DNA of 64,000 bases. Source: UBA12481 sp942493265. GTDB taxonomy: Bacteria > Bacteroidota > Bacteroidia > Bacteroidales > UBA12481. Below the pieces are notes generated by a model. The model saw only the letters and a program-made list of their open reading frames with translations, searched no databases and was not told where the DNA came from. Position 1 is the first letter of the stretch, and every line of letters starts with the position of its first letter. The position numbers and the translations under genes are program-made. This document shows positions 33,786 through 42,671 of the stretch, piece after piece. The stretch covers positions 4,526,001 through 4,590,000 of the forward strand of contig OW818688.1 of assembly GCA_942493265.1 (NCBI GenBank), read 5' to 3'.

Positions 33786-34968
33786 AGTTCCATACCCTCC
33801 GCGCGACGGAGGTGCCATCGCCAGTCTGACACTGGCCCGTGAACTTTCCCGGGCAGGCAATGAAGTGGTTGTGCTGGCCATGAATACATCCAAACATTTT
33901 GTAGATCAGCAGAATACTACCGGCAAACCCGTCGAGGAAATCCAATGGGAAATCATTCCGGTAAATACGGATATCAGATGGTATAATGCCCTTGCAAATC
34001 TCTTGTTTTCCCGGCTGCCATATAACGCAACACGCTTCATTTCATCAGAATACAGAGAAAAATTACGAAGCCTGCTTACAGAAAACAGCTTCGACTTCAT
34101 CATTCTGGATAATCTGTATACCGCGCTCTACCTTAAGGATATCAGGGCATGTACCCAAGCTCCTGTAGTGCTGCGGTCGCACAATATCGAACACGAAATC
34201 TGGTCACGAACGGCTAAATCCTCCATCGGATTTAAAAGAATGTATCTCACCATTCTTGCCAATCGTATCCGCCGTTTCGAGCTTTCGCTGATAAATAAAT
34301 ATGACGCTCTGATTCCCATAACTACCAGGGATGCAGGTCATTTCATGAATTTCGGAAACAAAAAACCCTGTCATGTCCTGCCTACCGGGATGGATGTTCC
34401 AGCTCTCGACGGAAATCAGCAAGCACCATCAGCTGTAACGGTTGCTCATCTGGGTGCACTCGACTGGTTGCCCAATCAAAATGGCATCCGCTGGTTTATC
34501 AAACTGGTTTGGCCTATCGTCAGGAGAGAGATTCACGGAATCGAATTTCATCTTGCCGGCCGTAACGCCCCGGAAAGATTTGAAGCACAGATATCTGCAC
34601 CCGGAGTGGTCTATCATGGGGAAATCGATCATGCGGCTGATTTCATCCGTGAACACGCCATTTTTATTGTTCCGCTTTTCTCCGGAAGCGGTATGCGGAT
34701 CAAGCTGCTGGATTACATGGCAGCCGGAAGGGCTACCGTTACTACAACCATCGGGGCTGAGGGTATTCCTGTTGAGGACGGAAGGGAAGCCTTTATCACC
34801 GACCAGCCGGAAGAATTCGCAGCACATATCATTGCCCTGGCCCGAAATCCTGAGTTATGCAGTACAATCGGCGGGAATGCAGTTACTTTTGTGAAAACCC
34901 GGTTCGACAATCAGGTGCTTATCGGACAATTAATAGAATTCCTCAAGAAAATTGATACTCGCTGTTAA
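33760..34968 (+). CDS. Glycosyltransferase family 4 (GT-B fold)
   Basis: This 402-residue enzyme has a GT-B fold. I start at the ATG at 33760 (MKILQLTNKVPYPPRDGG), an N-terminus common in GT4 enzymes; nine more residues upstream are readable but unlike the family. The C-terminal GT1-type domain has LGALDWLPNQNGIRWFI, a phrase typical of this subgroup, and FIVPLFSGSGMRIKLLDYMA with the nucleotide-sugar contact region, then GRATVTTTIGAEGI. It probably adds a sugar to a surface glycan or lipopolysaccharide. It overlaps the LptF/G-like gene by 26 bases and the GT2 gene by 17, which supports a role in envelope glycan assembly. Confidence 0.9.
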   Translation: MKILQLTNKVPYPPRDGGAIASLTLARELSRAGNEVVVLAMNTSKHFVDQQNTTGKPVEEIQWEIIPVNTDIRWYNALANLLFSRLPYNATRFISSEYREKLRSLLTENSFDFIILDNLYTALYLKDIRACTQAPVVLRSHNIEHEIWSRTAKSSIGFKRMYLTILANRIRRFELSLINKYDALIPITTRDAGHFMNFGNKKPCHVLPTGMDVPALDGNQQAPSAVTVAHLGALDWLPNQNGIRWFIKLVWPIVRREIHGIEFHLAGRNAPERFEAQISAPGVVYHGEIDHAADFIREHAIFIVPLFSGSGMRIKLLDYMAAGRATVTTTIGAEGIPVEDGREAFITDQPEEFAAHIIALARNPELCSTIGGNAVTFVKTRFDNQVLIGQLIEFLKKIDTRC

Positions 34969-36127
34969 CATAATTTTCTGGATTTGCGTCATCGCTGTAT
35001 TCCACAGCTACGTCCTTTTCCCGGCTATCCTGCATATTGCCGGGGCCATTCGGAAATCTCCGGGCGATTACCCGCCGGTTACCGGTCGCGAACCCATGGT
35101 GAGCATCCTGTTATCGGCATTCAATGAGGAAGATGTGATTGAAGAGAAAATCCGGTCCGTTTTCAAAACTACCTATCCCTCTTCCCGTTTCGAGCTGCTG
35201 ATCGGGTCGGATAATTCCACCGACAGAACTGCCGGAATCATCCGTGAGCTGGAACCGGAGTTCCCCAATCTGCACTTTTTCAACTTCACCGTTCGCCAGG
35301 GAAAACCCAATGTGATCAACCAACTGATGCAAAAAGCCGAAGGAGAGATACTGATCCTCACCGATGCCAATGTTATGTTTGATGAAAACACACTCTCCCG
35401 GATTATGGCACCATTTGCGGATCCGCTGATTGGCCTGGTGGATACCCAGATGATTAATCTTGGGATGAAACGCGAAGGAATCTCTTTTCAGGAGAAGGCC
35501 TATATTTCACGCGAAGTACAGATAAAATATCTTGAAAGCAGATTATGGGGCGTTATGATGGGTCCTTTCGGCGGATGCTTCGCCATACGCAAAAAACTCT
35601 TTGAACCTGTCCCCCGGAATTTTCTCGTCGACGACTTTTTCCTTAATATGAAAGTGTTGGAATCCGGATACAAGGCGGTGAACAATCCTGCTGCCCGGGT
35701 ATATGAGGATGTTTCGAATGATTTGTCGATTGAATTCCGGCGTAAGATCAGGATCGCAACCGGAAACTTTCAGAATCTCAAGCGATTTAAAAAGCTCCTG
35801 TCACCGGTTCAGCCAGCCCTGGCATTCTGTTTCCTGAGCCACAAGGTACTGAGGTGGGTGGGTCCCGTATTCCTTCTTCTGGCCTTGCCGGCTTTAATCT
35901 TTCTCTCACTGACATCAGTTTTTTATCTGGTGCTGCTACTTGGATACATTGGGGTATTACTGATTCCGGTTCTCGATTATCTGCTAAAAAAACTAAATTT
36001 GCACTTTAAAATTTTCCGGTTCATTACGCATTTCCTTGGAATGAATCTGGCATTAATTATAGGAATGGTCCGATATCTGAAAGGGGTTAAAACGAATGTC
36101 TGGCAACCAACCAAACGTCATCAATAA
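34952..36127 (+). CDS. Membrane glycosyltransferase family 2
   Basis: This 391-residue enzyme starts at a TTG (34952), which overlaps the upstream stop and opens a hydrophobic N-terminal segment (ILAVNIIFWICVIAVFHSY). The GT-A domain carries MVSILLSAFNEEDVI, then the metal-binding DXD-like region LILTDANVMF, and VDDFFLNMKVL in the acceptor region. Two to three C-terminal helices (VGPVFLLLALPALIFLSL and LVLLLGYIGVLL) anchor it. It belongs to the processive or polyprenyl-linked type and lies in the operon with the GT4 enzyme. Its 3' end overlaps ribBA by 32 bases. Confidence 0.9.
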   Translation: MILAVNIIFWICVIAVFHSYVLFPAILHIAGAIRKSPGDYPPVTGREPMVSILLSAFNEEDVIEEKIRSVFKTTYPSSRFELLIGSDNSTDRTAGIIRELEPEFPNLHFFNFTVRQGKPNVINQLMQKAEGEILILTDANVMFDENTLSRIMAPFADPLIGLVDTQMINLGMKREGISFQEKAYISREVQIKYLESRLWGVMMGPFGGCFAIRKKLFEPVPRNFLVDDFFLNMKVLESGYKAVNNPAARVYEDVSNDLSIEFRRKIRIATGNFQNLKRFKKLLSPVQPALAFCFLSHKVLRWVGPVFLLLALPALIFLSLTSVFYLVLLLGYIGVLLIPVLDYLLKKLNLHFKIFRFITHFLGMNLALIIGMVRYLKGVKTNVWQPTKRHQ

Positions 36128-37358
36128 AGGTCTGGATAGTATTGAGGAAGCCATAGAGGCTATCCGAAAAGGCGAAATTATCATTGTTGTGGATGATGAA
36201 GACCGTGAGAATGAGGGCGATTTCATTGCCTCAGCGCAGATGACCACAGCTAAAACCATCAATTTCATGGCCCGGTTCGGGAGAGGATTGATTTGCACTC
36301 CGCTGCCGGAAGAACGGTGCCAAGAGCTTGATCTTCCTCCGATGGTAGGAAAGAATACATCCTTCCATGAAACCGCGTTTACGGTTTCCGTAGATCTCCT
36401 CGGTCAGGGATGTACCTCTGGTATTTCCGCACACGACAGGGCAAAAACGGTAAATGCCCTGGTTGATCCCCGCTCAAAACCTGAAGATTTCGGTCGCCCT
36501 GGTCATATTTTTCCGCTGATCAGCCGTGAAAAAGGAGTCATCCGGCGTGCCGGTCACACGGAAGCGGCAGTTGATTTTACCCGTTTGGCAGGTTTAAGGC
36601 CAGGCGGAGTACTGGTTGAGATCATGAATGAAGACGGCAGCATGGCACGACTTCCGGAACTGCTCGTGATCGCGCAGGAATTCGGTCTGAAAATTGTTAC
36701 CATCAAAGACCTTATCGCATACCGGTTGAAGCAGGAAAGCCTGATTGAACGGGGTGTACAGGTAAATCTTCCAACTGAGCACGGCACTTTTGAACTGATA
36801 CCCTACCGCCAGAAATCAAATGGTCTGGAGCATATAGCCCTCATCAAGGGAACCTGGACGGATGAGGAATCTGTTCTGGTAAGAGTGCATTCCTCCTGTG
36901 TGACCGGGGATATTTTCGGCTCATGCCGTTGCGACTGTGGTCCGCAGCTGCATAAGGCGATGGAATTGATTGAAAAGGAAGGGAAAGGCGCTGTTATATA
37001 CATGAATCAGGAAGGCCGGGGTATCGGCTTGTTTAACAAGATGATGGCATACAAGCTGCAGGAGGAGGGACAGGATACCGTTGAAGCGAACATCAACCTG
37101 GGATTTGATGAAGATGAAAGGGATTATGGTGTTGGAGCACAGATTTTAAGAGACCTGGGGATCAAGAAATTACGGCTTATCACCAATAACCCGAAAAAAC
37201 GCGCAGGACTGGAAGGCTATGGGATCCAGATCGTTGAGAATGTTGCCCTGGAGATACAGCCGAATCCGCATAATGCATTTTATTTGCAAACCAAGCGTGA
37301 TAAGATGGGGCATTTTTTACATTTGCATCTGGATTATCCTGATCCTGACCTAACCTGA
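36096..37358 (+). CDS. ribBA: RibBA: DHBP synthase / GTP cyclohydrolase II
   Basis: This 420-residue bifunctional enzyme supplies both precursors of riboflavin. The N-terminal half (about 1 to 210) is 3,4-dihydroxy-2-butanone 4-phosphate synthase, with VVDDEDRENEGDFI, GCTSGISAHDRAKT and RRAGHTEAAVDF. The C-terminal half is GTP cyclohydrolase II, with the zinc ligands in CVTGDIFGSCRCDCGPQLH and MNQEGRGIGLFNK, ending in KRAGLEGYGIQIVE. All expected motifs are present. It overlaps the glycosyltransferase gene by 32 bases and is followed by fmt after 11 bases. I saw no FMN riboswitch upstream, in line with its place inside an operon. Confidence 0.97.
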   Translation: MSGNQPNVINKGLDSIEEAIEAIRKGEIIIVVDDEDRENEGDFIASAQMTTAKTINFMARFGRGLICTPLPEERCQELDLPPMVGKNTSFHETAFTVSVDLLGQGCTSGISAHDRAKTVNALVDPRSKPEDFGRPGHIFPLISREKGVIRRAGHTEAAVDFTRLAGLRPGGVLVEIMNEDGSMARLPELLVIAQEFGLKIVTIKDLIAYRLKQESLIERGVQVNLPTEHGTFELIPYRQKSNGLEHIALIKGTWTDEESVLVRVHSSCVTGDIFGSCRCDCGPQLHKAMELIEKEGKGAVIYMNQEGRGIGLFNKMMAYKLQEEGQDTVEANINLGFDEDERDYGVGAQILRDLGIKKLRLITNNPKKRAGLEGYGIQIVENVALEIQPNPHNAFYLQTKRDKMGHFLHLHLDYPDPDLT

Positions 37359-37369
37359 CAGAAAAAAAA

Positions 37370-38338
37370 ATGAAAAAAGAACTGCCGCGCATCGTTTTTA
37401 TGGGAACACCTGAGTTTGCGGTTCCCTCGCTGGATGCGATCATTCAGGCAGGATATCCGGTAGCCGGAGTGGTTACTGCACCGGATAAACCGGCAGGAAG
37501 AGGCTTACAGCTCACCCTGTCGCCCGTTAAAAGATATGCCGAGGATAAAGGGCTGATTGTTTTGCAGCCCGACAGCCTGAAAGAGGATTATTTCATTGAG
37601 GATCTTCAGGCTTTGAACGGCGAACTTTTTGTTGTGGTAGCCTTCAGGATGCTTCCCGAAATTGTTTGGTCGATGCCCCGCCTGGGCACCGTAAACCTCC
37701 ATGGGTCCCTCCTGCCCCAGTACCGCGGGGCCGCTCCCATAAACTGGGCACTAATCAACGGAGAGATGGAAACCGGTGTCACCACCTTCTTTATTGAAAA
37801 GGAGATCGATACGGGGAATATTCTCAAAAATGCCAGTGTTTCGCTGACTCCCAATACCCTCGCCTGTGAATTGCATGACCAGCTGATGGTTCTGGGAGCC
37901 AATCTACTGATTGACACCATAAATGAGATATCGGAAGGTACCATTAAAGCCATACCCCAGAGCGAGATTATCAAACCCGGGATGATTCTCAAACCTGCCC
38001 CCAAACTTAACCGTGATCATGGGCATATCAACTGGACGGACCCGGCAGTTAAAATCCACAACCAGATCCGCGGCCTTTCGTCGGTACCCGGTGCCTGGAC
38101 TCAATTCCTCACCGATACCGGCTATAGTTTCGGCATGAAAATTCTGGAAACGGAAATTGATGCCACTGCCCAATGGGGATATCCGGGAGAGGTTTTATTC
38201 GAGAAACCCAATAAGCTCTGGATACAAACCGGCGCCGGCTCCCTTCGGGTAAAAAAACTCCAGCAGGCGGGTAAAAAAGCGATGGTTATTGCTGAATTCC
38301 TGCGCGGATTCAGGGAACAGATCCTGAGTGCAGGTTAA
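37370..38338 (+). CDS. fmt: Methionyl-tRNA formyltransferase
   Basis: This 322-residue enzyme formylates initiator Met-tRNA with 10-formyl-tetrahydrofolate. The N-terminal Rossmann domain begins IVFMGTPEFAVPSLDA. The active-site signature HGSLLPQYRGAAPINWALIN follows with its catalytic Asn, His and the SLLP loop, then TFFIEKEIDTGNIL. The C-terminal OB-like domain (about 210 to 315) has the tRNA-binding HNQIRGLSSVPGAWT. Length is usual for the family. It follows ribBA by 11 bases, preceded by a purine-rich GACAGAAAAAAAA stretch. Confidence 0.97.
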   Translation: MKKELPRIVFMGTPEFAVPSLDAIIQAGYPVAGVVTAPDKPAGRGLQLTLSPVKRYAEDKGLIVLQPDSLKEDYFIEDLQALNGELFVVVAFRMLPEIVWSMPRLGTVNLHGSLLPQYRGAAPINWALINGEMETGVTTFFIEKEIDTGNILKNASVSLTPNTLACELHDQLMVLGANLLIDTINEISEGTIKAIPQSEIIKPGMILKPAPKLNRDHGHINWTDPAVKIHNQIRGLSSVPGAWTQFLTDTGYSFGMKILETEIDATAQWGYPGEVLFEKPNKLWIQTGAGSLRVKKLQQAGKKAMVIAEFLRGFREQILSAG

Positions 38339-38341
38339 TTT

Positions 38342-39295
38342 CTATTTCTTCACCGGTTTCATTCCTCTCAGCCAGATTTCCTGACCAACCCGGGGTTGTG
38401 TGCCCGGAATCATCCGGTTGCGCTTGTAAAGCCATTTGAGCTGGATGCCGTACATCTGGGAAATTTCATACATCGACTCCCCCTTCACTACCGTATGAAA
38501 GGTATATCCCGCTTCGGCCTTCTTTCTCTTAGGCTGAAGGTAGATCAGCTGCCCCGGCACCACATCATCGGTTCTTCCTATTTCATTGTATTTGCGGATT
38601 TCCCATCTCAGCAGATCCAGGTCGTGCGTGAGCTGTTTAATATTATCGCCCGGCTGGACAATCATAAAATCAATACGGTTGCGGTGAAAGAGTTTCACCT
38701 CAGGCGTAGCAGCTGCCGGAAACCTGTTCGGGATGGGATTGTTCTTGTATGAAATCATCTGCTCAACAGCCGGCTGCATAGTATCCAGCATGAAAAGCTT
38801 GTAATCCTCAATCAGTCTGATGAGGATAGGTGCATAATTAGGATTAGTGGCATAACCGGCCTGTTTCAGTCCGTGCGCCCAGGCTGCATAATCAGATCGA
38901 TTGATGTCAAAAAGAAATGCATAGCGCGGACGGGTCATCAGGAAAATGGAATGATCGCGATACGACTCAGAAACAGAATCATAACACCGGAAACAATTAT
39001 TGCTGTCGTCATCCTGATAGGTATAACGCTTACCCATCCAGCCGGTCTGACATTTGATTCCAAAGTGATTATTTGCTTTTACTGCCAGCTCGCTGGTACC
39101 GTATCGCGACTCATGCAATGCCTGAGCCATGGTAATACTGGCGGGAATTTTACTGAAATGCATCTCGTCGATGGCGGCCTGGGAATATTTGGCAATATAA
39201 TCCCAGTGTGCAGAATCGGTTTGGGAAAAAGCTGTAACCGACTCAAGAACAAATATTAAAATAAATCCTATCAATCCTGATTTGCGAAAATCCAT
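38342..39295 (-). CDS. Exported glucosaminidase with LysM domains
   Basis: This 317-residue protein has a signal peptide (residues 1 to about 24), a GH73-type glucosaminidase domain and two LysM-like cell-wall binding repeats. The enzyme part carries SITMAQALHESRYGTSELA with the catalytic Glu and NNHFGIKCQTGW, and later YRDHSIFL and GLKQAGYATNPNYA. The LysM parts are DFMIVQPGDNIKQLTHDLDL and FHTVVKGESMYEISQMYGI. It should cut glycan strands of peptidoglycan in the periplasm. It is convergent with fmt, with just 3 bases between the two stops. Confidence 0.92.
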   Translation of the reverse strand: MDFRKSGLIGFILIFVLESVTAFSQTDSAHWDYIAKYSQAAIDEMHFSKIPASITMAQALHESRYGTSELAVKANNHFGIKCQTGWMGKRYTYQDDDSNNCFRCYDSVSESYRDHSIFLMTRPRYAFLFDINRSDYAAWAHGLKQAGYATNPNYAPILIRLIEDYKLFMLDTMQPAVEQMISYKNNPIPNRFPAAATPEVKLFHRNRIDFMIVQPGDNIKQLTHDLDLLRWEIRKYNEIGRTDDVVPGQLIYLQPKRKKAEAGYTFHTVVKGESMYEISQMYGIQLKWLYKRNRMIPGTQPRVGQEIWLRGMKPVKK

Positions 39296-39417
39296 TTACA
39301 GAAAGCGTTAAATTAAGGCTGGCAATATAGCCAAAATTGTAATTTCCTCATTGTTCAAATGGGACCGGACTATTTCAATGCCCAAAATCAATTAAACGTC
39401 AGCAACCTGAATAGTTG

Positions 39418-39425
39418 TACATTTG
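39418..39425 (+). promoter_or_regulatory. Candidate -7 box of the cytidine deaminase gene
   Basis: TACATTTG matches TAnnTTTG exactly and lies 18 bases before the chosen ATG (39443). Its place supports starting the gene at 39443, since the longer frame from 39359 would run through it. No convincing -33 element is seen. Confidence 0.4.
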
Positions 39426-39442
39426 GGAAAAAGAAATTAAGT

Positions 39443-39913
39443 ATGCAACCCAGGGAAATCCGAATACCTTATGATGAATTTTCAAGTACCGAAAACCTTG
39501 GAACGGGCATCCGGGAATTGATTGAAAAAGCAGGAAAATCAGCCGACCTGGCATACGCCCCGTACTCAGGCTTTCATGTAGGGGTAGCCATCGAATTGAC
39601 TGATGGTCAGGTTTTTACATCAAACAACCAGGAGAACAGCGCCTACCCGTCGGGGTTATGTGCAGAAAGGGTGGGTTTATTTTATGTCCAGGCAAATTAT
39701 CCTGATATCCCTATCCGCCGGATGATTCTGGTAGCCAAGCAAAACAGCCATCTCACAGAGGAACCGGTTTATCCCTGCGGAGCCTGCAGGCAGGTTATGG
39801 TTCAATCCCTTGAACGGCAGGAATCTCCTTTTGAAATCTGGATGGCAGGTAAAAACAGGATCCTACGGGTGGATACACCCGATCATCTGCTGCCCCTTAA
39901 ATTTTTGCTTTGA
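39443..39913 (+). CDS. cdd: Cytidine deaminase
   Basis: This 156-residue zinc enzyme converts cytidine and deoxycytidine to uridine forms in pyrimidine salvage. It has APYSGFHVGVAIEL, then the catalytic CAERVG with zinc ligand Cys and acid Glu, and PCGACRQVMVQ with the two other zinc-binding Cys. The CAE in place of HAE is the normal form in homotetrameric Cdd. I start at 39443 (MQPREIRIPYDEF) since 28 further residues upstream look non-conserved. The 3' end overlaps the convergent pseudouridine synthase gene by 31 bases. Confidence 0.94.
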   Translation: MQPREIRIPYDEFSSTENLGTGIRELIEKAGKSADLAYAPYSGFHVGVAIELTDGQVFTSNNQENSAYPSGLCAERVGLFYVQANYPDIPIRRMILVAKQNSHLTEEPVYPCGACRQVMVQSLERQESPFEIWMAGKNRILRVDTPDHLLPLKFLL

Positions 39914-40599
39914 CGGACCGGGGTGGATGTCTGTTCGAGAAACTCCATCCACAACTGATCCTGCGGCGGTTCAGCCACGATTTTAATTTCCTCTTTCGTT
40001 ACCGGGTGGGTGAAACAAATCCTCCGGGCATGCAGGTGGATTCCTCCATCCTGATTTGACCGCGCAAAACCGTATTTCAGGTCGCCTTTTATTGGGCAAC
40101 CGATTTTTGCCAGCTGGCACCTGATCTGGTGATGGCGGCCGGTTTGAAGGTCAACTTCCAGAAGATAAAAATTATTGGTTGTTCCGATCAAACGGTAAGT
40201 AAGCCGGGCTTCCTTAGCTTTTCCCTTTGGTTTCGGGAAAGCATAACTCTTGTTTTTGGTCTCATCCTTTACCAGGTAATGAACCAGTTCGCCCTCTTCA
40301 TTTTCCGGACGGTTTTTGACCACCGCCCAATAGGTTTTTTTAACCTCATGATCCTTAAACATCTGATTCATACGCGTTAAAGCCTTGCTGGTGCGTGCAA
40401 AGATCACAGCACCCGTTACCGGCCTGTCGAGACGATGAACCACCCCCAGAAATACATCCCCGGGTTTTTTATATTTTCTCTTGATATAAGCTTTTACCTT
40501 ATCTCCCAGATTCTCATCACCTGTTTCATCCGACTGTACCAGGTCAGAGACCTGCTTATTGATCACAATCAGATGATTATCTTCAAACAATATCTCCAT
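39883..40599 (-). CDS. RluA-family pseudouridine synthase
   Basis: This 238-residue enzyme isomerises uridine to pseudouridine in rRNA or tRNA. The catalytic Asp lies in VVHRLDRPVTGAVIFAR, and LLEVDLQTGRHHQIRCQLA gives the second family motif, with the substrate-binding Arg. It has no N-terminal S4 domain and is about 80 residues shorter than RluD, in line with the RluA/TruC/YqcB-like small forms common in Bacteroidota. The exact target site cannot be called. Confidence 0.92.
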   Translation of the reverse strand: MEILFEDNHLIVINKQVSDLVQSDETGDENLGDKVKAYIKRKYKKPGDVFLGVVHRLDRPVTGAVIFARTSKALTRMNQMFKDHEVKKTYWAVVKNRPENEEGELVHYLVKDETKNKSYAFPKPKGKAKEARLTYRLIGTTNNFYLLEVDLQTGRHHQIRCQLAKIGCPIKGDLKYGFARSNQDGGIHLHARRICFTHPVTKEEIKIVAEPPQDQLWMEFLEQTSTPVRQSKNLRGSR

Positions 40600-40661
40600 G
40601 TTGTAAACCTTTTCTCAAAAATGGTCGGCCGGTAAAAAAATGGGCCGCCGTGAATTAAAAT

Positions 40662-40680
40662 GGGCGACCTCAGGTCGCCC
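40662..40680. terminator. Palindromic hairpin downstream of panB
   Basis: GGGCGACC-TCA-GGTCGCCC is a perfect 8-bp stem with a 3-base loop. On the minus strand it lies 4 bases beyond the panB stop and is followed by ATTTTAATT, so it can act as a weak terminator. The sequence also resembles short dispersed palindromes and may be one of those. Confidence 0.6.
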
Positions 40681-40683
40681 CTA

Positions 40684-41499
40684 CTAGTATTGTTCTTTTT
40701 CGTTGGGGAAATCCAGTTTCTTGACGTCATCGATATAATGAGCCATGGCGCCTTTGATTTCATCAAACAAATTATGGTATCTACGGAGGAACCGTGGTGA
40801 AAAATCCTGGGTAATTCCAAGCATATCGTGCAGAACCAGAACCTGACCGTCGCATTTCGCCCCGGCGCCGATGCCGATGGTCGGAATCCCGATGGATTCT
40901 GTTACGCGACCCGCCAATGAAGCCGGAATTTTTTCGAGAACGATGGAAAAACAACCGGTTTCCTCCAGTAAATGTGCATCATCCATCAATTTTTCCGCTT
41001 CGGCCTCTTCCTTGGCCCGAACCACATAAGTGCCGAATTTATGAATGGATTGCGGCGTAAGTCCCAGATGCCCCATAACCGGAATGCCTGCTGAAAGGAT
41101 CCGCTGAACAGATTCAACAATTTCAGCTCCGCCTTCCAGCTTTACCCCGCCAGCACCGGTTTCCTTCATAATGCGGATAGCCGATTGAAGGGCTTCCCTC
41201 GAATTTCCCTGGTAAGAGCCGAAAGGCATATCCACGATAACCAGTGCGCGGGAAATACCCCTCACCACCGAAGCTCCGTGGTATATCATCTGATCCAGCG
41301 TGATGGGCAGCGTCGTTTCAAAACCTGCCATTACATTGGAGGCCGAATCGCCCACCAGCACCACATCAATCGCAGTACTGTCGAGTATGCGTGCAATAGA
41401 ATAATCATAAGCGGTGATCATGGCAATCTTTTCGCCACTCACCTTCATCTCCTGTAGGACGTGAGTGGTTACTCTTTTTATCTGCTGATGAACTGACAT
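40684..41499 (-). CDS. panB: 3-methyl-2-oxobutanoate hydroxymethyltransferase
   Basis: This 271-residue TIM-barrel enzyme makes ketopantoate from alpha-ketoisovalerate with methylene-tetrahydrofolate, the first step of pantothenate and CoA synthesis. The motifs include KIAMITAYDYSIARILD, VLVGDSASNVMAG with a metal-ligand Asp, MPFGSYQ, VKLEGGAEIVESV and the C-terminal IPTIGIGAGAKCDGQVLVLHD. Family length is normal. No other pan genes lie beside it. A small palindrome follows its stop. Confidence 0.97.
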   Translation of the reverse strand: MSVHQQIKRVTTHVLQEMKVSGEKIAMITAYDYSIARILDSTAIDVVLVGDSASNVMAGFETTLPITLDQMIYHGASVVRGISRALVIVDMPFGSYQGNSREALQSAIRIMKETGAGGVKLEGGAEIVESVQRILSAGIPVMGHLGLTPQSIHKFGTYVVRAKEEAEAEKLMDDAHLLEETGCFSIVLEKIPASLAGRVTESIGIPTIGIGAGAKCDGQVLVLHDMLGITQDFSPRFLRRYHNLFDEIKGAMAHYIDDVKKLDFPNEKEQY

Positions 41500-41546
41500 T
41501 GTTCCGTGACTTTATAATTCCTTGAATTCACTAATTTTACGCCGTA

Positions 41547-41554
41547 CAAAGGTA
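41547..41554 (-). promoter_or_regulatory. Candidate -7 box for panB
   Basis: TACCTTTG on the minus strand matches TAnnTTTG exactly, about 48 bases upstream of the panB ATG. On the plus strand of the same gap TAATTTTA (41532-41539) may serve the divergent lipoprotein gene. Confidence 0.4.
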
Positions 41555-42579
41555 TGATTATTTTGAGCAAACGCCGGGCAATATTGATTCTGATGATTCT
41601 GGGAGGCCTGATATCCTGTCGGAACGACCTTGTTGTGATGGCTCCCTATAAAGATATCCCGGTTGTATACTGCATACTCAATCCGAAAGATTCCATGCAT
41701 TACCTTCGGCTGGAGAAGTCATTCCTCGGAGCCGACAATGCTTATGAAATGGCACAGGTGACGGATTCCATATATTATAAAGATGCGATTGTAACGCTTG
41801 AACGGTGGGCCGATGGCGCCATGAAGGAACAGCTGCTGCTGGTTCGGAAACAGAATCCTGCGCGGGACAGCGGAATTTTCACCCACGACCCGAACTATCT
41901 GTACCAATCATCTTCTGTAGTCAGGGGTAACAGCGAATACCGGCTGAAAATCAATATTCCCTCAACCGGAGCCGAGGTAACGGCCACCACGCACACCGTG
42001 AATGATTTTAAAATAGTAAAGCCTGAAGCTTTTAAAAGAAACCTGCCTTTCTCAAGCTATGATAATTACCAGGCGGTTGAATGGATATCAGCCCCGTTCA
42101 CCCGGATTTATAACCTGATCATCCGGTTTCACTATCTGGAAGTGCAAAACCAGGATACTGCACATTTAACCGCCGACTGGAATATCGGGCATTATGTTTC
42201 GCAATACGGGAACGGAGGGGAATTAATGAAAGCCGAGATCCTTCAGCGGAATTTCTATAAATGGCTGGGCAACAAGCTTGATAAGCCTCCGACAAGTATT
42301 CACCGGCTTGCCGACAAAAAAGCCATCGATTTTATTTTTGTCGTCGGGGGTGAAGAATTATACACCTATATGGAGATATATAAGGAAGATACCGGCATTC
42401 TGAAAGAAAAGCCCGTTTTCACCAATATCATCAACGGAATCGGCCTGTTTGCCTCACGATTCCAGCAAACCGTTGCAGGGAAATCCCTTTCCGAGCACTC
42501 CATCGACTCGCTTGCTTATGGCATATACACCAAGGGACTAAGGTTTGCCGACAGTCAGAACGACTATTATTTCAATTGA
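41554..42579 (+). CDS. DUF4249-like lipoprotein
   Basis: This 341-residue lipoprotein has a signal peptide with lipobox GGLISC (Cys22). The mature protein starts with VMAPYKDIPVVYCILNPKDSMHYLRLEKSF, the pattern of Bacteroidota DUF4249 proteins, which often combine an Ig-like N-terminal part with beta-rich repeats (SSVVRGNSEYRLKINIP). The role of these proteins is not established; many are encoded near TonB receptors, but no such gene is adjacent here. It is divergent from panB and lies 92 bases before dnaK. Confidence 0.8.
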   Translation: MIILSKRRAILILMILGGLISCRNDLVVMAPYKDIPVVYCILNPKDSMHYLRLEKSFLGADNAYEMAQVTDSIYYKDAIVTLERWADGAMKEQLLLVRKQNPARDSGIFTHDPNYLYQSSSVVRGNSEYRLKINIPSTGAEVTATTHTVNDFKIVKPEAFKRNLPFSSYDNYQAVEWISAPFTRIYNLIIRFHYLEVQNQDTAHLTADWNIGHYVSQYGNGGELMKAEILQRNFYKWLGNKLDKPPTSIHRLADKKAIDFIFVVGGEELYTYMEIYKEDTGILKEKPVFTNIINGIGLFASRFQQTVAGKSLSEHSIDSLAYGIYTKGLRFADSQNDYYFN

Positions 42580-42618
42580 CCCCTTAAAAATTTCTGTCGT
42601 TTTGTCACACTAACCTGA

Positions 42619-42636
42619 TTGGCACAATGCTTGAAT
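42619..42636 (+). promoter_or_regulatory. Sigma-54-like promoter upstream of dnaK
   Basis: TTGGCACAATGCTTGAAT matches the sigma-54 -24/-12 consensus (TTGGCACGNNNNTTGCW) well: GG, then exactly 10 bases, then GA where GC is expected. The start would fall near 42645, 27 bases before the dnaK ATG. One mismatch at the -12 C, a key base, keeps this a candidate only. Confidence 0.35.
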
Positions 42637-42671
42637 GGTTAGCTTAACTAATAATTGATATCCCGCAAACC

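Noticed and set aside
35800..36096. An FMN riboswitch for ribBA
   Set aside because: The region before ribBA is coding for the glycosyltransferase and shows none of the RFN-element boxes.
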